From NCBI GenBank assembly GCA_025766275.1, contig JAFKAC010000002.1, positions 1,302,001 through 1,366,000 on the forward strand: 64,000 nt of DNA. Direction: 5' to 3'. This DNA comes from Lactarius indigo. Taxonomy: Eukaryota > Basidiomycota > Agaricomycetes > Russulales > Russulaceae. The notes beneath the pieces are model-generated. The model was given only the letters and a program-made list of their open reading frames with translations, was not told the origin of the DNA and searched no databases. Position numbers and translations under genes: made by a program. Shown here piece after piece: positions 32,739 to 45,272 of this stretch (positions are counted from its first letter, which is position 1; every line of letters begins with the position of its first letter).

Positions 32739-33489
32739 GACTGCGTGCAAAGACCGTCGACGTGTGATAGAGTAGGGACGATCGGTACCATATGGACTTC
32801 ACTTATAAATATCTCAGGGAAGCAAGTCCTGAGAGAAAAGTCGAACAGAAATAAATGAATTCCAAATCCAGTAGGAGGAAAGTTGCTCTAGACTCTATTT
32901 GACCTAGGATAATCGTCTGTGAGTGAACGTGACCCGGTCACAACCAAACATAGAGATAGTGACACACGATACAGTCGCACGGTCAAGTGATTGCCTTTGG
33001 ACGGACACAGAGTAGCAAATATCCGGAAGATCCCGGAAGGATTTTTCTTGTTTTTGTCGTCTTCGAGATGTCGCAGTGTACAAATCAGGAGATCACGAAC
33101 CACAGAGAACTTTGAGAACTGGAAGAGAGTATAACGCTGAAGCCCTGCACCATGACACGGAAAATATCTTCGGAGTCGATTTCGATTATAAAGATGGCGT
33201 ACTACGTAGCCGTTTCTCGTCTGGAGCTGAAAGACGTCCTTGTTAGCCATGTCGCGGATCACAAAGGGGCCATCCCACCGTGGGTGGACTTGGAAACGTG
33301 ATGTCCACCTCCGTGCGACTCTGTGACTGGTCGCTGGCTAGATACACATTCCTACTCCTGTTTACACGGCGATGAGGCCTCGCATGACGCAGTTTCCTAC
33401 TCGTACAAGACAGTGCAGGAGTGGGCCCTTGTACCCCCTCTTTGATATTTTGCTACCCGTCAAATGTTGTGGCAACCTTTTCAAGTTGC
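32739..33489. other. Spacer upstream of the aldo/keto reductase
   Basis: No gene recognised. It holds the reductase 5' region; TATAAATATC at 32803-32812 (plus strand) could serve as an A/T-rich promoter element. Confidence 0.4.
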
Positions 33490-33580
33490 CACTCATTGCC
33501 GGCGGGGATTGTCATTGAGTTTGATTCGAGTGTTTGCCATGATTACTTGCAAAGACCTCAACAGTGCCATATAGACTCGA
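33490..33580 (-). pseudogene. Vestige of a second aldo/keto reductase gene (5' end only)
   Basis: On the minus strand this encodes MANTRIKLNDN, then unrelated sequence. The bases match the start and upstream leader of the reductase at 32695-32765 (GAGTTTGA[CT]TC[GA][GA]GTGTTTGCCATGA, then TTGCAAAGAC). Only about 12 codons plus leader survive. Confidence 0.65.
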
Positions 33581-33978
33581 GCCAAACTCGGACACGAGAA
33601 TCCTTTCACTCGTTTGCAATGACGTCAACTGACTGTCGCGCAAGATCCGGCAATGGTGGGATGAAGGGCCGCCGAGTGTGGCCTTTTTTTTCGTTTGCAT
33701 CAGGAAGCGGGGATTTCAGTAATGTAGGGGACTAGACTGTATATACATTTTACGATCATTCAACAAGTGGCGCACCTAACCTGCGGAGATTGTCTGTCGA
33801 TGTATATATCGACCTCCCCGCTTGTACCAGCTTGTCCAGAATCCTGAGAGCTACAGCGCCGGACATACACGCACGGTCGGTCTTCGTGCAGTTGTGCAAG
33901 CAAGCAGCCTTGCTGAGATCGGAAATCGGAAAATCCACCCTTGAATCGCTGTAGCGGCGTCGTAAGTCTATTGTGCTT

Positions 33979-35318
33979 TCAGGATTCAGCTGCAGGAGCA
34001 ATCTCGAGGACAATTGGGCAGTGGTCCGATGCACCATATATCTCGCTACGGATCTCACACATCTTCACGCGGCTCACGATCCGCTCGCTAAGAACGACTG
34101 CACCGACCAGCGCGGTCAGCTTGTCGCACCGCACGTCATGCCATGATCACTTACACATGTCTAGTCGCCACCCTATACCCTTCTCACGGCAGTTGAACCG
34201 GTATGAAAAGTAGGTGTAGTGACGCTCGTCTGGGTGGAGCTTGCGCCAGACGTCGACGAATTTGCCCGCGTCATCGTCCGGAGGGTTTAAAATCTTTGCA
34301 AATGCGGTCGTCTCGGCTTCCGTATAACCGGCTGTCTTGTTCCAGTTTGTCTTCGGGTTACTCAAGTCTGAAAAACGTCACCAAGAGACCGAGATTAGGG
34401 CGGGAGAAGACGAACCAGCAGCAGTGGGTGCGACGTTGAGATCACCAGCCCATATCACCGGCTTCTTCTTGTTCAAGTCGCGGATGTAGGATTCGAAGCT
34501 GATGGTTCCACAGTTTCTTCTCATCGAGGGTCTGCAAAAAAGACATCATAAGCCGAGGGGTGTGGTGCCTTCGTGAACGAACGAACCTTTAGGCCTTGCC
34601 CGGCATTGACGACGTACGTCCCAATGACATAGTAGTCCTCGAACTCGAGGGTAACGATACGACCTTTCACAGAGCCAAGATCTGGATGGCCGGGTAGCGT
34701 TTTATCCACACTGAGCGGTTTGTGTTTTGAGAGGATTGCAGTTCCCGCTGCCGGAAAAGGCTTCAATAATCTGTCGAGTTTAGATAGTGACGACGACTCA
34801 CCATAGGATTTCTTCTCGGAAATTGACCAGTATCTGTATGGAAATCGACTAGTGAGTGAAGGATCAGCCGGTTCGTCGTTGACCTGTCGTCGCCGTGATC
34901 ACTGTTCATCATGTGTCACGTTGGTCTGCACATACCTTGGTCTCTGTGAGAATCAAGATATCTGGATCTTCAGCCTCTACATAGTACTTGAAACCCTGAA
35001 TCACAACCGTCGGTGTCCTGCGAGCTCCAAGATGGTTCGTGTCAATCTCACCTTCTTTTGGCTGGAAGCCAGACTACAGATATTCCAGGAGGCGATGCGC
35101 GTCGCCCTTTCAGAGCGCGGGGGGAACGATATTTTCACAGGAAGGACTTTGTTCGTTGGTTGCCCATTGGGAGCAAGGCCGGAACCCTTTGCAAGGTTTG
35201 ACGACGCATCGGCCTTTACTTTCTTGTTGGTTATCGTCTTCGATCCAACTGGCTTTTCGCCATCCGAGTCTGACTCCGCCTTTCGTTTACTTGAGCTAGC
35301 GGCGCGTTTCGGTGGCAT
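33979..35318 (-). CDS. AP endonuclease, exonuclease III family
   Basis: Class II apurinic/apyrimidinic endonuclease for base-excision repair. From the ATG at 35318 a basic, Lys-rich N-terminus (MPPKRAASSSKRKAESDSDG) acts as a likely nuclear signal. The catalytic core follows: TRIASWNICSLASSQKK|GFKYYVEAEDPDIL, ILTETK (metal-binding Glu), SYAGTAILSKHKPLSV, GTYVVNAGQGLK, WAGDLNVAPTA (Asp/Asn), TYFSYRFNCREKGIGWRLDM, and SDHCPIVLEIAP (Asp/His). It ends TGA at 33979. Exons join cleanly, e.g. LDM|FVLSERIVSRVK. One extra A near 34490 (CTTCGAATCC) shifts the frame before SYIRDLNKKKPVIW. An upstream in-frame ATG at 35414 would add a 32-residue, Arg/Ser/Leu-rich leader. Confidence 0.88.
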
Positions 35319-35414
35319 AGATAAGGTCGTGGAGTGGGTGACACAAGTCCTCAACAAAGAGCAAAGAGGCCGCAGGCGGGACTGTGCGGTGATCAAATTG
35401 CGAAAGATAGACAT

Positions 35415-37316
35415 TACGCGACGCGTCGACGAGCGCGTCAGTCGCGCCCAGGCCACCTAACTGGACGGTGTCTTCATTTTTCGTCAAAGGAACTACCTCC
35501 TAATTTTATATTGTCTCAGAGTATATAGGTGGGCTCGAGACCTGCGCGAACGTTCATATCTTTCCTGCACTACATGCTTCGCCTCTACGAGCTCTCGGCG
35601 TGGATCTCCTGTGACGGCATTCCATTGCCAGTGTTCCAGCCTGTCGTTGATGTAGACAATTCTCGTGTAACCTGTTGAATAGCTTGTGATGAAGGAGAGG
35701 CGAGCGCGCATCGCGTACCAAACTCTCCTCTACAGTGCTACTCAAGCTCTGGCAGACATTCAGAGTACATTGGAGAGACGAGGGAAGTAGAGTCGACACT
35801 GCGGCCTACATAACACTCGATCGTTACAAAGTCCCTGGCCGCTCTCTCTGGGGAAGGAGAAACATCCCGTGGCGGCATACGTACAGGGCCAAACACTGAG
35901 AGGCCATTTACCTTTGACAACTTCGATGAAGTATCCTATTTTGTTTGGCCGGTCGCACGCCTCTCGACAAGTGGGCTCCATTGATGAAAATTAGAGTTGG
36001 CTGATACAGAATGCGACCACACAGCGGAGCGCAAGGAGCCTGGAACGATCGTGCTTCGCATCCGGCGCATCTCCTTGACCCGAGTCGGTGAGCTGATCCG
36101 CGCTCTTCATATTCCGCCTCCTGCGAGCGCAGGGGAGGAAGGGGCCGACCTTCGTGTCATGTAAGCCTTGCATTCAATAAGTTCTCACCATATATGACTC
36201 TCGCATGCGGGCAATAGATTCAGATCGCCAGTACCCGCTGTGCCACAAACCCCAACAATAAGATTCGAATCGTATGACAATGAAAATCTGAGTTCCTACG
36301 TGACTTTCGTTTTCCGTTACCGTACACAACGTACGCTGGATACGCCTTACGTGGGCTTGATACTAATGCGAGAGTAGACTTCCTGATATCGCGAGGCCTA
36401 GTTTCATTCAACATCAGGGTAAATGTATCGACTCGTGCCCGTTCACCCGCCATAGACACCAGCATCGCCTGTGATAGAGGCAAATGCTGAGCAACAGCCC
36501 ACGGTAAACAAACATTGCCCATCGGGAGTATATGCATTACTTACGGGTTACCGCGGACTAATTTCGACAAAATAAGTCACAAAGAGTGTAGTCAGAGTAG
36601 ATGATCTCATGACGATGACAAGAGTTGACTAGTATAACACAAGAAAGGGAGGGGACGCGGCATTTGCGGGATGCACTAGTTGTAAGTGCTCTGTCTGACA
36701 TGGCAAAGTACTCACCTCTCAGAGGCAATTATTTGCTCCTCTCAGCTAGGTTGTTTGTTTTCATCTCCCATAGAGGAGGTATTACACCCACTTCAGTCTA
36801 GGTGAAGGCTCCTGACAATGAGCGCATCATGTGGTGTCCGAACCTGACTGAGCCCAACAGGGCTGCAAATTCAATGACGTACCAGGACTACATACGTGCG
36901 CGAGTGCCACACGTGTGTATGAAGGAGACGGTAGAATTGAAAACAGAGAATACCGTGGGCGTGATAAGTTCCTGAGGGTGCAGTTTGAGGCAAGACGCGA
37001 AATGCCGACCGCCGGGAGCCGGACCGTCCGACCGCCCCTATTGTTCGTGAGTTCAATTATTCGACTCTCCTTATACAGTGCTGTGACGACGCAATACAAG
37101 TAAAGCCAAACCCGGATAATGCAGGGTCGGGTGCAATCAGTCTTGACATACTTGACACCGTGTTTCTCTAAGCGGGGGCGTCAATCACTCGCCGTGACAG
37201 CCCGAGGACAATTATGCGCATCCCTCTGAGGAAGAGGGATGGGAATAAGGGACTCTTTTGGCTTGAATCCGTGGTCCCTCCCATTGACATTGATCCTACT
37301 CTCTCTCTCATACGAC
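35415..37316. other. Spacer between AP endonuclease and W1
   Basis: No gene recognised in 1.9 kb. The last ~250 bp resemble the 5' flanks of W2 and W3 (CGGATAA[AT]GCAGGGTC, GGCGTCAATC), so the flank was copied with the gene. An in-frame ATG at 37239 could extend W1 by 26 residues. Confidence 0.45.
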
Positions 37317-40300
37317 ATGTTTCGCTCCCCTGGACTGGGTCTAGTCGCATTACTTCGAAGTGTGCGATCTATTGGGCACACTTTCAAGTCCTTCATCTTG
37401 CGTTGCCTGCTCTTTTGTCCCCTCCTCCTCCGCAACCTCAAGTATATTTGGTCCCTGTATTCCCGGGCTAGTCCCAAGGATGTCACGAAGAAGAAAGGGG
37501 GTGGGGCAAGTCCGTCATCTCCTGTGGCTCCGAGGGTGTGCGAAGGGTACAGCACAATATATGCCAGCCTGGATCTCAACAGAACAGGTGGGTCACACAT
37601 ACCGATGGGGCCCATGGGGCGGTCGCCAAGCGCACCTCATAGCCCTGCCTTGTCGCTTCCTTCTTTACCTGACTCTCCACAACGTCCCGACACACGGCTC
37701 TCCGTGGGCAGTACTCCTTCCGGAGCCAGTTCACACAACGCAGATAGCACACAAGGCAGCAGACAAGTAGCTGTTGTTCATTTGAATACCCCCCTCGCGT
37801 TGACGCACTCACGTGTAACCTCGACGCAATTCGCTGGGGCTCCTCCTAGTCGCTCCCGGTCCCATTCGCCATCACTCCGATTCCCGTTCTCGTTCCCATC
37901 ACCATCACCATCACCATCGCCGAGCCCGTCTCCAATTCGGAAAGACACTCCAGAGGGATCTCATCAACCTTCCGTCGATATCAGGGTTTCCCCACCCTCG
38001 AGGTCGCACACCCTGGAACCCAATATTCAAAGTACCTTTAACCCTCCCCAGTCCCCACTTTCTTTCCAACAGGGCCATTTTTCGGGACTGTCTCAGTCCC
38101 CAACTGCTGATTCAAGACACTCAACACAGGACACCTTCGGACCCAAGAGGCTTAGGTTTACCGTATTTGGCATTGTCCCAAGGAAATGCTCACTACAATA
38201 GTGGAGGTCTTGCAGCCGCCGCGCTGACCCCACACCCGGACCAAGGGCAAGATAGACCCTCATTTCCCCGACCCTTCACCTCACAGGTGTCTGTCGTAAA
38301 CATCCCGGTCGCGAACGCATCAGGACGTTGGTCTGATGGAAAGACGCGTAGTATAAGGCTCATGCATTCCGAACAAGTATCTCGTTACGTGAACAAGAGC
38401 GACATGTGAGTACTCTCTTCAATCTATTTAAGCATTACTGTCATTACACCTTATCAGATCACCATATAATAGCGAATATAGATTGTGTCCAACAGACGTT
38501 GATCTACCCCAATAGTAATCCGTTTCTATATTTGGTCACCGACCATCTGAAATCTCACCGAACCCTGCTACGACAGCTCACGCGCGAAACGTCCAAAGGG
38601 ATGGGTACCCGCCACGCACCCCGGAGGCGCTCTTTATTTCTACAATGCCGAATTGGTAAGTCTATTTTTGATTCCATCGCCCCGCATCTTATTTTGACCC
38701 TCTGAAGAGGATATTTACCGATGTATATATGTACGACCCCGAACTGTGCGCCGAAATTCATGCATTCGCCACACACCTGGACAGAGAACGCGCACTGCTC
38801 ATGCCTCCGTATCACTTCCCTGAAAACCACTATGATCTCGTTTTAGACATCATCAAGACGAAGAACGAGATCATCTGGGCTTACTACTACGTTGATCACA
38901 ATACCAAAACATTGTTCTGGCTCCACGACTATGAATGCGAAGATAGCCTGTTGTGCGAGGTGCGTGGCGTACAGGGATCGAGTCACGTCAGTACGTATTT
39001 TCCAGTTCAGTGATTGATGCTCTTCGGATCAACGATTTGATGTATTCCAGAAATTCGACTTGAGTCCCTCTATTGGTGAGCCCATCAGTATTTGCGTTCA
39101 CACTAATAATACCCATGTTGAAACAAAGGGTACACTGGTCACTTTATCCTACTGGCCCCGACTCGCGTAAGTTCCCGAAGAACGCACCGAATGAGTTGCT
39201 TGGAGCTCTACTGAGCAGCGGTATTGGTAACCAGTTTATTCCTTCACTTTGCTATTATGTGCTTAATTCGCATACGAGACTCCTTGACATCCAAAGTTTC
39301 GACTTCGCCCTATACCGTTACCGAAATCGAATCCATGCGCGACTTTATCAAAGAGGCAGAAAGCAAGTCCGGTTTTAAAACATCTTATACTGCGATGATG
39401 ACCATCATGACCCCACGCAGGTCTCGGCTCAGAAAATCCTCATGTCATAACTTCAGTAGGTAATGAAGTCGTATTTCAATCTGCAAACCGCGAAATACTC
39501 ACTTCTTTCCCCAGCACGGTTGCTCTCTTTCTATGGTGCGTCTCTCTTCCTGCATATCCCCCCTCCTGAGAAGTTATTTGCGTAGCCCATTGGAGGTTTC
39601 TGCACTTTCACGGACAAAAAAGTTCTCGACAAGATTGCTACAAAAGTATCTACAAGGATAGCCGCCGCAAGCGCACGATGCTTGTTCGGATCTTATCACC
39701 GATCTTGTTCTTCTTCCCGGACGTCCATCTACTGGAACTCGAGAAAGTGTGGACAGATAAAATTCGTCGTTCAGGCTCTCTGGAGGGAGTTCATGCAAAA
39801 GTTGGTTTCAGAATGGACGGAGTTCGTTCTATATGTAAGTCCACGATTCCCCCGTTAATCCCAGACCACGTGCGTTTTGACACTCAGCGGCCTGGTGGAC
39901 CCGACAGTCAACTGTGATGCTTGCTGCAAATGTCGCATTTCTGGCTATCCCTGGCGTCATTGTCGTCCCTCAGAACATGAGCTCTCCAAACGCATGGATC
40001 AAACCCTCTCCTGCTCAGATCGCGAGTTCCATCTCACTGGTATTTAGCATCGGGAGCATCATCACGGGTTTACTGCTCATCCGCCGTAACCGCACCATGA
40101 TGACGAAGGATCCCAAAAGTGCAGTGAGCAACAATCTCCTGACGTCACACGTTCCGAGTTGATTGGCTTCCAGTGGTACTACCTCTATGGGATGAACTGG
40201 CCTGTTGTTGGTCTGGAACCGTTGGCCATCATTTTTAGTCTAACCTACGCTCTACTCATGTGGTCGTATGTTTTTTTTGAATATCTTGGAACCCTTGTAT

Positions 40301-40544
40301 AGCGCTCATCCGTTTTAATAGGGCCTGGGGGTTCTTTGTTGCGCTGTTGATATTCAGTTTCCAGGACACATCAATGCGAATTTGGATTCCTGTGGGAACT
40401 GCAGCTGGAGTTATTACGATCCTCATAATCTGGGTCATTGGGAACACCTGGGATCCGAAAGAAGAAGAGGGAGAGGAAGAGGAAGAGCACATAGATAGGC
40501 TATATGAACCTGATCCCCGGGTTGAAAATGGTACTCAAGCTTGA
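37317..40544 (+). CDS. W1: WW-domain membrane protein
   Basis: First of three paralogues of a large basidiomycete family with an N-terminal WW-like motif and C-terminal membrane helices. Exon 1 encodes MFRSPGLGLVALLRSVRSIG and a long Ser/Pro-rich region with an SPSPSPSPSP run (37898-37925). Then come QVSRYVNKSDM and the WW-like RPKGWVPATHPGGALYFYN. The conserved core is RIFTDVYMYDPELCAEIHAF, LVLDIIK, IIWAYYYVDHNTKTLFWLHD, KIRLESLYW|VHWSLYPTGP. The C-terminal half has at least two hydrophobic helices (LAANVAFLAIPGVIVV; LVFSIGSIITGLLLI) and two more near the end. An intron after FNIQ explains an apparent break at 38030-38125. One extra base near 39761 relative to W2 breaks the frame before the helices. 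The function of the family is unknown. Confidence 0.75.
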
Positions 40545-41393
40545 GACGGGACGAGTAGTGACCAAGTAGTGTTGTAATTTGAAATCTGGAACACGACTAT
40601 CTTGTCTTGTTCTGCTCCCACCGAGGCCTAAGATATTTAATAGGGCTTCGAGCGCGGTGAGTTGGCAGCGGAGTGCACAGCCTGTTGTCTGTCCATTGTC
40701 CCTAGGAAGTGGCTAGCTTGGAACGCGAATTCTGATTTTGTGAGCCCAAGCCAGGATAACGGAAAGGCTGTGGAGTGTAGCAGTACCCGAGACCAGGGCC
40801 AATCGGCTCGTCCTGGTCAAGTCTCCAAACCCTCAGAACGGCTGCAAACCTCATCCTCACAATGATGATGACTCTGCCTTCGTGACCATCACGCAAGTAA
40901 CCCAACGTATATGGTATGAGATTGAAGCTTTAGAGATGGAAAATCGAAAAGAGGCGCAAGAGGTACGGTACCTCAGCGTGTAGATTTACAGTAAGGCACT
41001 ACTATATAAAGCAAGACGCGGGATGTCCGGACCTAACCCCGTTCTTTTTTTTTTGATCAATGAACCTAACCCTGTTCCTCGCCTTCGATTCTCGCCATTG
41101 TAGGTCAGTACATCTACCGCCCCAAAGTAAGCTCCGTTTTTTTTTTTTTTTTTTTTTCCTTCTGACCTCCGATACAGTAAACCCAACCCGGATAAATGCA
41201 GGGTCAACTGCAACCGTCTTGACACCCTGGCGATCTGATCCGTAAGCGGAGGCGTCAATCGCCGGTCAACAGATCCATCCGAGCCGCTGGAACGTGGAAG
41301 AGGAAGATGGGAATACAGTAAGGGCGTGAATTTGGGGTCCCTACTGTTGACGTTGATCTCCCACTTGTCGAGGGGCGCCGACGCGCCTACGAC
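40545..41393. other. W1-W2 spacer, partly co-duplicated
   Basis: No gene. 40620-40720 resembles the 3' flanks of W2 and W3 (GAGTGCAC, GTCCCT[AC]GGAAG). 41150-41393 resembles the 5' flanks of W1 and W3. A T-run lies near 41138-41158. Confidence 0.5.
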
Positions 41394-44300
41394 ATGTTTC
41401 CCTCCCCTAGACTAGGTCTACTCGCATTACTTCGGGGGATAAGATCTATTGGAAACACTCTCAAATCTATGATACTGCGCTGCCTTCTCTTTCGGCCGCA
41501 CATCCTCCGCAATCTCACAAGGCGTATCTGGCTCCTATTCTCCGAGTCCGGGGCTAGTCCCAAAGACTTACCGAAGAAGAAAGGAGGTCAGGCAAGGCCA
41601 TCGTTTCCTGCAGCTTCGGGAGGGTGCAAAGAGTACAGCGCAATTTATGCCAGCCTGGATTTCAGCGGAGGAGGTGGGCCACGCTTTCCATCGGGACCTG
41701 ACAATGCCGAGGTTTTACATCTGAGTCCCATGACGGCGCAGTCGCAAATCGCACCTCAATCTCAAGCCGGCAGTCCTGCCTCATCCCCCGCATCTTCGTT
41801 GCATGGCTCTATACGACCCTTCGACAGACGGTCCCTCGCAGGCAGTACTCCTTCCATAGCTGACGGGACGCAACTCCCTATTCATCGTTCGAACAGCCCC
41901 CTCACTCTGACGCACTCGCGTTCAACCTCGACGCAGTTCGCTGGGGCTCCCCGTCTTGATCGCCCCCGTCCCCCATCCCCATTTCTACATCATCTACATT
42001 TACCCCAGTTAACTACACCGGGGACTCCTGCGGCTTCTCCTGTTCACTCCCGGCCGTCGTCCCCACTGGCACCTCCACAACCCCAACTTCACCCTTTCCC
42101 TCGGTCGAGTAGTCCTATTAGCACTCAAACTCCAGATGCAGAACAGATTCTACGAGATACCCCAGAAGGGTATCGTCAGCCTGAAATCACGATCTCCCCA
42201 CCTTCAAGGTCGCAGACTGCTGATGACAGTCAACGTATGTCCAGTCCTCGTTTCAGCACAGGCATTTGTCAGGACTGTCCCAATTTCTAACTGCCAGTGC
42301 AGAACACTCAGCACCGAACCCTTCGGACCTGGAAAGTTTTCGTTCACCTTCTGGTTCGCCATATTTGGTGCCTGGAAGTTCTCGCCACAGTAGTGGAAGA
42401 CTACCAACCGGCATCCCAGCCCTGTCCTCGAACCAAGCGCAATATCAGTTCCAATTACCCTACTTGTTTCCAGGGCCCTCGCAGGTGTCTGTGGGAACCA
42501 TCCTGACCCCAGACGCATCGGGGAATTGGCCGGATCAAAAAACGCGTATTGTTAAACCCATGCATTCCGATCAAGTATCTCGCTACGTGAACAAGGGCGA
42601 GGTGTGAGTACTCTCTGCAATGTAATCAAGTATCGCTTCCATTACATCTTTTCAGACCACTAGTGGATAGCGAATGGAGACTACATCCGATGGAAGTTGA
42701 TCTACCCCAATAGTAATCCGTTTTTTTTATTTGGTCGTCGACAATTTGAGGCCTCACAGAATCCTGCCATACTAGTTCATACGCGAAACGTACAAAGGGC
42801 TGGGTACCCGTAACGAATCCTGGAGGCTCTCTTTATTTCTACAATTCCGAAAGGGTAGGTAAATTCTGATTTCGTTATCCCGTATCTCATTTTAATCTCA
42901 TGAAGAGTATATTTACCGATGTGTATATGTACGACCCCAATCTGAGCGCCGAAATCCACGCATTCGACGCATACTTGGATCGCGAGCTCAAACAGGCAGA
43001 CTTGTGCCTCCCTACAGATGACTATGACCTCGTTTTAGACATCATCAAGATGGATGACGATAAAATCATTTGGGCATACTACTACGTCGATCACGTCACC
43101 AAAACATTATTCTGGCAGGAACACTATGACTGTGGACCCAGTATGTTGCGCGAGGCGCACGGTGTGCAGGAACCAGGTCACATTAGTGAGTAATTTCCAG
43201 CTCGTCGACCAATAATACAGTCTGGATGAACGATGGATCTATTCCAGAACTTCGACTCGAGTCTCTCTATTGGTGAGACCTCAATATTGGTATTGTGTTC
43301 ATACGAACAACACTCATGTCGAAACAAAGGGTACATTGGTCACTTTATCCTACTGGTCCCAAACGGCGTAAGTTCCCGGAGAACGCACCGAAACAGTTGC
43401 TCGGAGCTCTACTGAGCAGCGGCATTGGTGAGCAGTTTATTCCTTCTCATTTATAATGTGTGCTGAATTCTCATAGATTCCTTAACTTCCAAGGTCTCGA
43501 CTTCACCATATACCGTGGCCGAAATTGAATCAATGCGGGACTTTATAAAAGAGGCAGAAAGCATGTTTTTTTTAAAAAAAAATCTTTTGGACCGCAATGA
43601 TAATCTCACGCAGATCTTGGCCCAGACGATCCTCACGTCATAACCTCAGTAGGTAATGAAGGGTTATTTCGATCTACAGCCTTGAAACGCTCACCTTCCC
43701 TTTCCCTAGCACGGTTACTCTCTTTCTATGGTGTGTCTCATTTCATACATGCGCCCCTTTACTAAACTGTTATATGCCTAGCCCACTGGAGGTTTCTACA
43801 TTTTCATGGGCAAAAAGTTTCTCGCCTCGATCGCCATAAAAGTATCTACGGAGGTAGTCATCGCAAGCGCACGATACTTGTTCGAATTTTATCGCCAATC
43901 TTGTTCTTCTTTCCGGACGTCCATTTACTGGAACTTGAGAAGGTGTGGACAGATCGAATCGTTGTTGAAGCTCTCTGGAAGGAGTTCATGCAAAAGCTGG
44001 TTTCTGAATGGACTGAGTTCGTTCTATATGTAAGTCTACGATTTCCCCTTTGGGCCCAGACCACGCGAATTTTGACAGTGGCGAATCCGACAGTCAACTG
44101 TGATGCTTGCTGCAAATGTCGCATTTCTGGCTATCCCTGGCGTTATTGTCGTCCCTCAGAACACGAGCTCTCCAAACGCATGGATCAAACCCTCTCCTGC
44201 TCAGATCGCGAGTTCCATCTCACTGGTATTTAGCATCGGGAGCATCATCACGGGTCTACTGCTCATCCGCCGTAACCGCACCATGATGACAAAGGATCCC

Positions 44301-44721
44301 AAAAGTGCAGTGAGCAACAATCTCCTGACGTCACACGTTCCGAGTTGATTGGCTTCCAGTGGTACTACCTCTATGGGATGAACTGGCCTGTTGTTGGTTT
44401 GGAACCGTTGGCCATCGTTTTCAGTCTAACCTACGCTCTACTCATGTGGTCGTATGTTGTTTTTGTGTATCCTGGGGCCTTTATATGGTGCTCACTCACT
44501 TAAACAGGGCCTGGGGGTTCTTTGTTGCGTTGTTGATATTCAGTTTCCAGGACACGTCGATGAGAATTTGGATTCCTGTGGGAACTGCGGCTGTAATTAT
44601 TACGGCCCTCATAGTCTGGTGCGTTGGGAACACCTGGAACCCGGAAGAGCGAGAGGAAAACCCCAGAGATTGGTTATATGAACCTCAGGCTGAGTCTCAA
44701 GAAAATGGTACTGAGGCTTGA
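41394..44721 (+). CDS. W2: WW-domain membrane protein
   Basis: Second paralogue, layout as W1. MFPSPRLGLLALLRGIRSIG opens a Ser/Pro-rich exon. An intron (gtatgt...gtgcag, about 42236-42303) restores the frame into HSAPNPSDLESFRSPSGSPY. Then QVSRYVNKGEV, WW-like TKGWVPVTNPGGSLYFYN, VYMYDPNLSAEIHAFDAYLD, IIWAYYYVDHVTKTLFWQEH. HFHGQKVSRLDRHKSIYGGS and FFFPDVHLLELEKVWTDRIV are intact where W1 is broken. The membrane helices follow, ending QENGTEA. I found no stop that splicing does not remove, so this copy looks functional. A short intron with a poly-T donor (43565-43612) precedes the LGPDDPHVITSVG exon. Topology suggests an integral membrane protein with a large cytoplasmic N-terminus. Confidence 0.78.
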
Positions 44722-45272
44722 GATCTTGAGACGTGACGAGTAGTGACCACATACTGTAGTAAAAGTTGGCACACAGCCATATTATCTCAGGCTTCTTCTC
44801 CGCTTCCACCAAGGTGGTCTAAGACGTGATTCACCCTGAAGACCAACAATTGGGCTTCCAGCGCAGTGCGTTGGTAGTGGAGTGCACGGTTCTTTCAACT
44901 TCTTTGTCTTAATAACAATACCCCGGGCCACTGTCCCTCGGAAGAAACATAGTTGAGCTTGGTCAATCAGCTCAAAGTGTTTCGACAGCGCGAGGGGTAC
45001 GTGACTGACAACTGAACTTGGGATGTAGCGGATCCATGGCTCTCGTTCGCCGGTCCAACTTGTTCAACAATCGAGCTCTGCACAAGCCTAAGAGCGGCGA
45101 GCGCTGAGGCCTCCGAGACTGAGGCTTGCCAATGAGACCGCTGTGTCATCCCCATTGATGCACGTGGTCGGTTATCATCGACCCCGTCTCGGTGTGTGCG
45201 TCCAATCGCATTACAGTACAATTAGCACAAATAGCCCGAGACATTCTACCTTCATTCCCGACTATCGTGGCC

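Noticed and set aside
37898..37925. TCACCA microsatellite as an unstable repeat locus
   Set aside because: It encodes the in-frame SPSPSP run of W1 exon 1 and is short; described with the gene.
39360..39460. Frame break in all W genes after the KEAESKSG block
   Set aside because: A ~46-50 bp intron with donor gtttt and acceptor cacgcag fits W1, W2 and W3 in the same phase.
42230..42310. Frameshift in W2 exon 1
   Set aside because: An intron gtatgt...gtgcag restores the frame and joins to sequence matching W1 and W3, so no break is needed.
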